This document shows positions 56,066-64,000 of a stretch of DNA of 64,000 nucleotides, one piece after another. Under the pieces are notes generated by a model. The model ran no database searches, was not told the DNA's origin, and saw only the letters and a list, made by a program, of their open reading frames with translations. The first letter of the stretch is position 1. The number at the start of each line of letters is the position of its first letter. Source of the stretch: Zizania palustris (taxonomy: Eukaryota; Streptophyta; Magnoliopsida; Poales; Poaceae); NCBI GenBank assembly GCA_019279435.1, contig JAAALK010000082.1, positions 82,742,989 through 82,806,988 of the forward strand, read 5' to 3'. A program made the position numbers and the translations under genes.

Positions 56066-58614
56066 ACTTTGGTGGAGAGTTGAAGCCTCAGATGACCCCA
56101 ATGGGTACATCTGGGGGGCTGGACAAGGACGAGAGCGGCATCAAGGTCAATGAGAGAGAGTTTCAAGGGATGATCGGTTCGCTGCTATACTTGACGGCGA
56201 TGAGGCCAGACATTCAGTTTGCCATGGGACTGTGCGCGCGCTTCCAGTCCTCACCACGCGCGTCTCATCGGCAGGCTGTCAAGCGCTTTTTTCAGTTATC
56301 TTACCTATGTGCCCGATCTTGGTCTTTACTATTCAGCATCATCATCTCTTGATTTATCTGGCTTTTCGGATGCTGACTTTTGGAGGGTGCCGGTTGGATC
56401 GCAAGTCGACCTCTAGTACTTGATAGTTTCTTGGTTTTTCTCTTGTCTCTTGGTCTTCTCGAAAGCAGTCTGGAGTTGCACTTTCGACAACTGAGGCTGA
56501 GTATGTAGCTGCTGCTAGCTGCTGCTCACAGTTGGTTTGGATGAATTCCACTTTGTGATATTTTGGGTTGTTCTTTCTTACCAGAGTTCCTCTGTTTTGT
56601 GATAGCACCAGTGCGATTAGTGTAGGGAAAAACCCTTGTCTCCATTTAAAAACCAAACACATTGATATGCACTTTCACTCTCTGAGCGATCAATATGAGA
56701 AAGGTGTCATTGACCTTGTTTATGTTGATACCCATCATCAGTTAGCTGACATTTTCACCAAACCCCTAGATCAGTCTACTTTTGAGTGTTTATGAGAAAC
56801 CAAGGGTTGGTTTCGGAGTCTATGATGAGTGATTGACATATTTTATCCTCTAATTTGAAGGGGTCCCTCCAAAGGGGTTCGGAGGTTGTTTCACCAAAGG
56901 GTTCGGTGGGTCTGTTTGCTGCAGCTATTGCAGCGGAGTCTGCCTGTTGGAGGGGTCCGAAAGTACACAATGACTTGGTTGTACCGAAGGTTTCAGTATT
57001 TTGGGCGATACACCAGAGTGTGTGCTGAAGGTTGTTTACCCAGAGAGGTCTCCGAGGTACTGGATACACTTGTCTGTCTGTCTGTGGATCGTAGGTGACT
57101 TTGGAGGCGACGGATGGTTCGCAACAGGTGAACCTGGGTCAAGCGGGAGGCTTGATGCCGGGCGAGCGGGGAGCTCGGTCACGAAGGCTGCGAAGGGTCA
57201 AGGTCGGACCTTGGGTCAAGGTGTGCCAGACGAAGGCAGAGAGTGCGGAGCATGGATCCGGGTGAAGGTACCACGAGACAAAGTCCTCAGAGGCGAGGCA
57301 CTTCGAAGGGTACTGCGAAAGGAGTGACTTTGGAGTATGGCGGACAAAATCCTCAACAATGAGGCAAGGCATTCGAAGTGTGGTCCGGAGGGAGGCACTC
57401 TAAGGTATACCCGACGAAGGTCTCAGAAGTCAAGGTGCATCGAAGGCATGGTCCGGGTAAGGTTCATTGAGGAGTGTGCTCGGGGAGAGACACTGAGACG
57501 AAGAGCTCATGGAATGCTTCATGCGAAGGCCTTGGACGAAGGAGGGACTTCAAAGGGTGGTACTCCAAGGTGGGGCTTTGGAGTGTGGCTGACTTGAGGT
57601 ACTTTGGCCATGCATGGCTTTGGTACACGGGCTGACGGAGTTCGAGCTGGGAGTAGCTACGAAGCCGTGGTGGTCCACTCCGGAGGTGTTGGTGCGAAGG
57701 CTCAAGGGCTTTGATAGCTTTGGCTCAAAACCGTCACTGTATCGAAGGCTGACTTCGGTGAAGCAAAGGCCGTTAGGCTAGAGGCTTCTCACCGAAGCTA
57801 CTACACCCCTCGTGTGCGAAGGGGGCTTCAGAAGAATCCAAGACTACAAAGGCTGACCGTGTCTGCTCTACAAAAGCTGATGTTGTCTCCTCTGCGAAGC
57901 TGACAGAAGAAGCCTCCAAATAAAGTAGACTACCAACTGTACCCCCTTGTTCTGATGAGACAAAACAAGTGTAAACCCTAGGGGTAAAGTAGTCTATTCA
58001 TAGGGCTGAATAGTGCCTATAAATAGTGGAGACTAGCTAGGTCACAGTAATACTTTGAGCAGCCATTTTTGAGCATCTATGCTAGCCGTCACACTCTTGT
58101 ATTCAGTCTGTGAGTTCATTTTGTGTTCCCTGTTCAAGCAATGAAACTTTGATTCTGTTTTCATTTATTGTTTGAACTTGTATGCCTACTTTTCTCTACA
58201 TGCTTTGATTTCTCTATGGACCATCTTCTTCTGGGTTGAGTTTGTGCACTTGATCTCTTCTAGAGAAGTGTGTGAGAAGTCTGTTCGTGTGAAGTTTGTG
58301 TTTTTCAGTGTCTGTTCGCTCTGTGTAAACTGGAGGCAAGATCTCGCTGATTACTAGCGAAGCTCTGTTCGAAGTCCGTTTTCTTCCCTTGTCGAAGCCC
58401 TCGGCGAAGCGTGTTCAGTGTGTGTTTAGACCTTCGAAGTATGAAGCCTAGCACCAGTTGCTATCGCTGAGTATTTGGTCGAAGTCCTCAAAGGGAAGTC
58501 TGCTCTTGCGAAGGTTGAAGTGCGAAGCCTGCTCGAAGGCACCTAGTGTCCGGAGCCTACACTGACTTAGCAGAGTTGAGTTTTTGGTGTTGTGGGTGGA
58601 GCGAAGTCTTCTTG
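56066..58614 (+). repeat. Array unit 4 (2549 bp)
   Basis: LTR part from 56793; CTATAAATAG at 58017-58026. Nearest relative is unit 5. Confidence 0.9.
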
Positions 58615-60786
58615 ACTTTGGTGGAGAGTTGAAGCCTCAGATGACCCCAATGGGTACATCTGGGGGCCTGGACAAGGACGAGAGCGGCATCAAGGTCAAT
58701 GAGAGAGAGTTTCGAGGGATGATCGGTTCGCTGCTATACTTGACGGCGATGAGGCCAGACATTCAGTTTGCCATGGGACTGTGCGCGCGCTTCCAGTCCT
58801 CACCACGCGCGTCTCATCGGCAGGCTGTCAAGCGCTTTTTTCAGTTATCTTACCTATGCGCCCGATCTTGGTCTTTACTATTCAGCATCATCATCTCTTG
58901 ATTTATCTGGCTTTTCGGATGCTGACTTTTGGAGGGTGCCGGTTGGATCGCAAGTCGACCTCTAGTACTTGATAGTTTCTTGGTTTTTCTCTTGTCTCTT
59001 GGTCTTCTCGAAAGCAGTCTGGAGTTGCACTTTCGACAACTGAGGCTGAGTATGTAGCTGCTGCTAGCTGCTGCTCATAGTTGGTTTGGATGAATTCCAC
59101 TTTGTGATATTTTGGGTTGTTCTTTCTTACCAGAGTTCCTCTGTTTTGTGGTAGCACCAGTGCGATTATTGTAGGGAAAAACCCTTGTCTCCATTTAAAA
59201 ACCAAACACATTGATATGCACTTTCACTCTTTGAGCGATCAATATGAGAAAGGTGTCATTGACCTTGTTTATGTTGATACCCATCATCAGTTAGCTGACA
59301 TTTTCACCAAACCCCTAGATCAGTCTACTTTTGAGTGTTTATGAGAAACCAAAGGTTGGTTTCGGAGTCTATGATGAGTGATTGACATATTTTATCCTCT
59401 AATTTGAAGGGGTCCCTCCAAAGGGGTTCGGAGGTTGTTTCACCAAACGGTTCGGTGGGTCTGTTTGCTGCAGCTATTGCAGCGGAGTCTGCCTGTTGGA
59501 GGGGTCCGAAAGTACACAATGACTTGGTTGTACCGAAGGTTTCGGTATTTTGGGCGATACACCAGAGTGTGTGCCGAAGGTTGTTTACCCAGAGAGGTCT
59601 CCGAGGTACTAGATACACTTGTCTATCTGTCTGTGGTTCGTAGGTGACTTTGGAGGCGACGGATGGTTCGCAACAGGTGAACCGGGGTCAAGCGGGAGGC
59701 TTGATGCCGGGCGAGCGGGGAGCTCGGTCACGAAGGCTGCGAAGGGGTCAAGGTCGGACCTTGGGTCGAGGTGTGCCAAACGAAGGCAGAGAGTGCGGAG
59801 CATGGATCCGGGTGAAGGTACCCCGAGACAAAGTCCTCAGAGGCGAGGCACTTCGAAGGGTACTCCGAAAGGAGTGACTTTGGAGTATGGCGGACAAAAT
59901 CCTCAACAATGAGGCAAGGCATTCGAAGTGTGCTCCGGAGGGAGGCACTCTAAGGTATACCCGACGAAGGTCTCAGAAGTCAAGGTGCATCGAAGGTATG
60001 GTCCGGGTAAGGTTCATCGAGGAGTGTGCTCGGGGAGAGACACTGAGACGAAGAGCTCATGGAATGCTTCATGCGAAGGCCTTGGACGAAGGAGGGACTT
60101 CGAAGGGTGGTACTCCAAGGTGGGGCTTTGGAGTGTGGCTGACTTGAGGTACTTTGGCCATGCATGGCTTTGGTACACGGGTTGACGGAGTTCGAGCTGG
60201 GAGTAGCTACGAAGCCGTGGTGGTCCACTCCGGAGGTGTTGGTGCGAAGGCTCAAGGGCTTTGATAGCTTTGGCTCAAAACCGTCACTGTATCGAAGGCT
60301 GACTTCGGTGAAGCAAAGGCCGTTAGGCTAGAGGCTTCTCACCGAAGCTACTGCACCCCTCGTGTGTGAAGGGGGCTTCAGAAGAATCCAAGACTACAAA
60401 GGCTGACCGTGTCTGCTCTACAAAAGCTGATGTTGTCTCCTCTGCGAAGCTGACAGAAGAAGCCTCCAAATAAAGTAGACTACCAACTGTACCCCCTTGT
60501 TCTGATGAGACAAAACAAGTGTAAACCCTAGGGTTAAAGTAGTCTATTCATAGGGCTGAATAGTGCCTATAAATAGTGGAGACTAGCTAGGTCACAGTAA
60601 TACTTTGAGCAGCCATTTTTGAGCATCTATGCTAGCCGTCACACTCTTGGTCGAAGTCCTCAAAGGGATGTCAGCTCTTGTGAAGGTTGAAGTGCGAAGC
60701 CTTCTCGAAGGCACCTAGTGTGCGGAGCCTACACTGACTTAGCAGAGTTGAGTTTTTGGTGTTGTGGGTGGAGCGAAGTCTTCTTG
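58615..60786 (+). repeat. Array unit 5 (2172 bp, 377 bp deletion)
   Basis: LTR part from 59342; CTATAAATAG at 60567-60576. After CACACTCTTG at 60649 the sequence jumps to GTCGAAGTCC; in unit 4 these points are 377 bp apart and share TTG. It leads on into the true end of the CO-G LTR. Confidence 0.9.
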
Positions 60787-60972
60787 ACTTCGAACTTTTG
60801 CTCCTTGCGAAGCCTGGTTTCGGAGCTGTGAAATACCTCCGAACCAGAATTTCGAAGGGTATGTTCGAAGCCTATTCCGTAGAAGACAGTATTAAAATAG
60901 AAGGCTATTTTTAGTATGAAATTTTAAAAGCTCCCATTCACCCCACCTCTAGTCGCCGTTTTCGGTCCAACA
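59342..60972 (+). repeat. 5' LTR of CO-G (1631 bp; about 2.0 kb before deletion)
   Basis: TGAGAAACCAA ... TTCGGTCCAACA. Its last 186 bp (60787-60972) occur only once, outside the array. Its ending is like that of the CO-A LTR but the rest differs, so it is a separate family. Confidence 0.9.
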
Positions 60973-60975
60973 ATT

Positions 60976-60986
60976 GGTATCATAGC
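60976..60986 (+). other. Primer-binding site of CO-G
   Basis: TGGTATCATAG, initiator-Met type with one change (CAGAG to CATAG) compared with CO-A. Confidence 0.8.
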
Positions 60987-61036
60987 AGGTTCAGATCACC
61001 AGTTGACCTTAACTCATTTTGTCATCTGTTGGCGAC

Positions 61037-61750
61037 ATGGACAGAGTTAGTAAAATACCTCTGTTCGATGGGATGGACTTTGCATACTGGAAGGTGCGCA
61101 TGGAGGCTTACTTGCTAAGCCAAGGAAATGCAATTTGGGAGATTGTGGACTCAAAATACTCCATCCCTGAAACTCACACCTCTCAAACAGAGAAAGATCA
61201 GTATAATGCCAACTCCAAGGCTAGAAATATATTGTTCATTGGTTTGAGTCGGAGTGAGTTTGATAGGGTGCAACACCTTAGGACAGTTAGGGAGATTTAG
61301 ACTACACTCACTATTTTTCGTGAGGGCTCTACACAGATTAAGGCCAGGCGCCAAAGCACATACAATCAACAGTATCAACTATTTGTGTAGGCACCTAGTG
61401 AATCTATAGATGCCATGTTTTCTCGCTTTGATGCGATAGTGAGTAACTTGCAGTCCAACGAGACGCTTGCTTATAATGATCATGATAGGGCTATCAAGCT
61501 TCTCTATGCTCTTGATAATAGCATATGGGAAGTAAAGATATCTAGCATTGAGGAGTCCACAGGTTATGACACATTGACCTGTGATGAGCTCTTTAGCAAG
61601 CTAAAGTCCACAGAGATTGCCAAGGCATCTCTTGCTGTGCATAGGAACTCCTTGCCACAGCCAGTGGCATTGGTTTCTAGAACTAGTCATGGCACCCCTG
61701 CAGAACCAAGCACATCTGGCACTTGTGTTCTTGCAGGTGGCTTTGCTTTG
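61037..61750 (+). pseudogene. gag: gag of CO-G, 5' part
   Basis: ATG at 61037 starts a copia gag related to that of CO-A: FAYWKVRMEAYLLSQ, ARNILFIGLSRSEFDRV, DNSIWEVKISSIEES. TAG near 61298 and 61388 interrupt the frame at Trp or Gln sites. GY-H is inserted at 61751, after CTTTG. The zinc knuckle and the rest are missing. Confidence 0.8.
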
Positions 61751-62245
61751 TGTTGGCGTAAAAGATTACGCTAACAGATTTCTGAAGATTAGAAACTAAC
61801 AAACGAAGTGTTTGTGAAGAAAACTATTCTAAGCCTCCAAAATGATAATAACTTAGAATAGTTTTAAAGTGTGTATTGAATAACTTGTATTCGGTCCTTA
61901 TTATAGGGTTAAATGGGGGGTATTTATAGGCTCAAACATTAAGGAAAAGACCTTTTTACCCCTCTATTACAACCGACATAGTGGAAACTAGTCGGTACCC
62001 TTAATAGGGCTAAAATGGTAAAAGACTAATCTAATGAGAAAGAAGATAAGTCTTCCATCTTAGCTGGCAAAGAAGTTCCCGGAAGAGTCCAAGTTCGAAG
62101 ATATACTCCGAACTAGAGCCCGTCATCATACTTCGAACTTGACTTGATGCATCTCCGAAATTATATGTTGGAAGTCTTAGTCTTAATCACCAGTCTTTAT
62201 CTCGTCACTACAATAACCCTGAAGATGGAATTTTTTCCCCCAACA
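61751..62245 (-). repeat. 3' LTR of GY-H (495 bp)
   Basis: TGTTGGCGTAAAAG ... TTTCCCCCAACA on the plus strand, followed by GTAGCCCCTCG, the complement of the polypurine tract (62246-62256). Closely resembles the GY-F LTR. Confidence 0.9.
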
Positions 62246-62570
62246 GTAGCCCCTCGAATACGTTTCTCCGCTAAATCTGTAATGTTAGGAGAGCAGTATA
62301 CGCAAGAAAAATAATCATGCGTAGGGGTTAGCAGATTTAAACCGTCTCCGAACTACGTGGAGATGTAAACTTTGAATCAGTTTTTAATAAAATTACATTC
62401 GAAGTAACTTAGAACTAACTCGAAAAGTCTGAAAGCGTTTTTAGACTTAGAAGAAATAGCTGTTAGCTTCTTTCTTCTAACGAAAGTTACGAAATGCTTT
62501 AATTTCGGAGCAAAGTAACGGTTGGGAATGCGAAACGACACAGGCAAACGGTAAAAAATCAGGGTCTGGG

Positions 62571-62580
62571 CTATAAATAG
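62571..62580 (+). promoter_or_regulatory. TATA box of the GY-H antisense gene
   Basis: CTATAAATAG, 325 bp inside the LTR edge. It is identical to the GY-X antisense box and on the strand opposite to the element's pol. The coding start would be in or past the gap. 62257-62570 shows no gene. Confidence 0.55.
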
Positions 62581-62658
62581 AGGGCCTAGATCCTTCTTGA
62601 GTACCTTTTCACTACTTTCGTGCAAACAAGCCATCACCCGAGCCCTAGCCGCCGTTTT

Positions 62659-62758
62659 NNNNNNNNNNNNNNNNNNNNNNNNNNNNNNNNNNNNNNNNNN
62701 NNNNNNNNNNNNNNNNNNNNNNNNNNNNNNNNNNNNNNNNNNNNNNNNNNNNNNNNNN
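62659..62758. other. Assembly gap (100 N)
   Basis: Exactly 100 N, the usual placeholder for a gap of unknown size. On the left is the 3' end of GY-H; on the right the 3' end of CO-G. The body and 5' LTR of GY-H and all of CO-G pol are therefore missing. Confidence 0.95.
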
Positions 62759-62989
62759 TTGAGTTCTCTGCAGCAAAGGGGTAAAATAACTAAGGGGGAG
62801 TTTTTTATCTTGCAAAGGGAAAGATTTGACTCAGGGACTTTTACTCTTTTGAAAAAGGGGAGGAAAATTCTTTTGTCAAGTGACATGATTTGGCTCTTTT
62901 CTGAGTTTTTATGGTCACTTGTGTGCTGAAATTTTTTAAATTTTCTTCAACTTAAAGTTGGTTGTCAATGCACTCATCAAGGGGGAGAT
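62759..62989 (+). other. 3' untranslated part and polypurine tract of CO-G
   Basis: Purine-rich non-coding sequence with AAGGGGGAG twice, the second (62979-62987) next to the LTR start. The array units lack this part: there RNase H runs directly into the LTR. Confidence 0.75.
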
Positions 62990-64000
62990 TGAGAAACCAA
63001 GGGTTGGTTTCGGAGTCTGTGATGAGTGATTGATAGATTTTATCCTCTGATTCGAAGGGGTCCCTCCAAAGGGGTTCGAAGGTTGTTTCACCGAAGGGTT
63101 CGGTGGGTCTGTTTGCTGCAGCTGTTGCAGCGGAGTGTGCCTATCAGAGGGGTCCAACAGTACACAATGACTTGGCTGTACCAAAGGTTTCGATATTTTG
63201 GGCGGTACACCGGAGTGTGTGCCGAAGGTTGTTTACCCGGAGAGGTCTCCGGGGTACTGGATACACTTGTCTGTCTGTCTGTGGTGCGCAGGTGACTTCG
63301 AAGGCGACAGACGGTTTGCAACAGGTGAACCTAGGTAAGCAGGAGGCTTGATGCCGGGCGAGCGGGGAGCTCGGTCACGAAGGCTGCAAAGGGGTCGAGG
63401 TGCGCCAGACGAAGGTAAAGAGTGCGGAGCATGGCTCCGGGTGAAGGTACCCCGAGATGAAGTCCTTCGAAGCGAGGCACTTCGAAGGGTACTCCGAAAG
63501 GAGTGACTTCAGAGTATGGCAGACAAAGTCCTCAGCAATGAGGCAAGACGTTCGAAGTGTGCTCTGGAGGGAGGCACTCGAAGGTATACCCGACGAAGGT
63601 CTCAGAAGTCAAGGTGCATCGAAGGCATGGTCCGGTTGAGGTTCGTCGAGAAGTGTGCTCGGGGAGAGACACTGCGATGAAGAGCTCATGGAATGCTTCA
63701 TGTGAAGGCCTTGGACGAAGGAGGGACTTCGAAGGGTGGTACTCCGAAGGTGGGGCTTCAGAGTGTGGCTGACTTGAGGTAGTTCGGCCATGCATGGCTT
63801 CGGTACACGGGTTGATGGAGTTCGAGCTGGGAGTAGCTGCGAAGCCGTGGTGGTCCACTCCGGAGGTGTTGGTGCGAAGGCTCAAGGGCTTTGACAGCTT
63901 CGGCTCAAAACCGTCACTGTATCGAAAGCTGACTTCGGTGAAGCGAAGGCCGTCATGCTCAAGGCTTCTCACCGAAGCTACCACACCCCTCGCATGCGAA
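62990..64000 (+). repeat. 3' LTR of CO-G, first 1011 bp
   Basis: TGAGAAACCAAGGG start, homologous to the array LTRs but clearly more different from them than they are from each other. Cut by the window end. Confidence 0.9.

Larger units (their letters stand above)
48416..60786 (+). repeat. Tandem array of five ~2.55 kb units (copia RNase H + LTR)
   Basis: The junction word ACTTTGG, and ACTTCG at the end, occurs at 48416, 50965, 53515, 56066, 58615 and 60787. Unit lengths are 2549, 2550, 2551, 2549 and 2172 bp. Each unit has about 0.73 kb of CO-A pol end and about 1.82 kb of the CO-G LTR without its last ~186 bp. Unit 5 lacks 377 bp of LTR. Units differ by roughly 1-2% by eye. Units 2 and 3 share private variants (CATTGATCCG, TCCAAAAGG), and units 4 and 5 share others (GAGTGTTTA, GAGCGATC). 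Confidence 0.95.
61751..62658 (-). mobile_element. GY-H: 3' end of a minus-strand Ty3/gypsy element
   Basis: A 495 bp LTR of the GY-F/GY-B family, a polypurine tract to its right, and untranslated sequence with a plus-strand TATA box. The body disappears into the assembly gap. Left expected duplication is CTTTG (61746-61750). Confidence 0.85.
59342..64000 (+). mobile_element. CO-G: SIRE-like copia element, inserted in CO-A and cut by GY-H
   Basis: 5' LTR (59342-60972), primer site, start of gag, GY-H insertion, assembly gap, 3' untranslated part, polypurine tract, and first 1011 bp of the 3' LTR. The pol must lie in the gap. The two LTRs differ by about 9% over their first 370 bp by eye, so it is older than the array. 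Confidence 0.85.

Noticed and set aside
49126..60255. Many 60-120 codon frames repeated in each array unit on both strands
   Set aside because: They repeat because the DNA repeats. Only the RT/RNase H remnants have recognisable residues.

Overview
The window looks like nuclear heterochromatin from a grass (Poaceae); I cannot name the species. I see no host gene, tRNA or rRNA. Nearly every base belongs to nested LTR retrotransposons. The Ty3/gypsy members carry the gag, protease, RT, RNase H and integrase types of the Tat lineage, with extra antisense genes of the plant 'putative gypsy type transposon' type. The Ty1/copia members are of two kinds: SIRE/Maximus-like elements with ~2 kb LTRs and an initiator-Met-type primer site, and one different copia element with a 780 bp LTR. 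I use my own labels (GY = gypsy, CO = copia).

Layout, left to right. GY-X (1-2218, +) is the 3' end of an element, with an antisense ORF open to the window edge and a 3' LTR. It is inserted in the gag of GY-F (2219-3660, -). GY-F abuts the end of a copia LTR (CO-J, 3661-4041). GY-D (minus strand, decayed) has its 3' LTR at about 4042-4800 and its pol at 17856-22360. Inside GY-D sits GY-E (4833-17798), a complete 12,966 bp element with two 662 bp LTRs and a perfect 5 bp target duplication (GTGAG). GY-D is then cut by CO-C (22750-25657, -), which is cut by GY-B (25658-41112, +). GY-B holds a ~3.26 kb solo LTR (35255-40687), which itself holds a 2165 bp copia solo LTR (35832-37996); both have perfect target duplications. 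GY-B is cut by CO-A (41113-49142, +), CO-A by CO-G, and CO-G's gag by GY-H (61751 to an assembly gap of 100 N). The window ends inside the 3' LTR of CO-G. The chain D>C>B>A>G>H is six insertions deep, and the right halves of D, C, B and A must lie beyond the window.

Two structures stand out. First, 48416-60786 is a tandem array of five ~2.55 kb units. Each unit joins the end of CO-A's RT/RNase H to most of CO-G's LTR, joined at a short ACTT microhomology, and the units are far more alike than the two LTRs of CO-G. Second, the gypsy elements X, E, B and probably H carry, between pol and the 3' LTR, an antisense gene with its own TATA box where the upstream region is visible. In E and B this gene has by-eye introns and closely matching protein segments despite strong DNA divergence. 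Just downstream of pol, E and B each also carry a different tandem array (36 bp units with a 432 bp higher-order period; 118 bp units).

All pol genes are broken, mostly by stops that fit C-to-T or G-to-A changes. None of the elements here could move using its own proteins.
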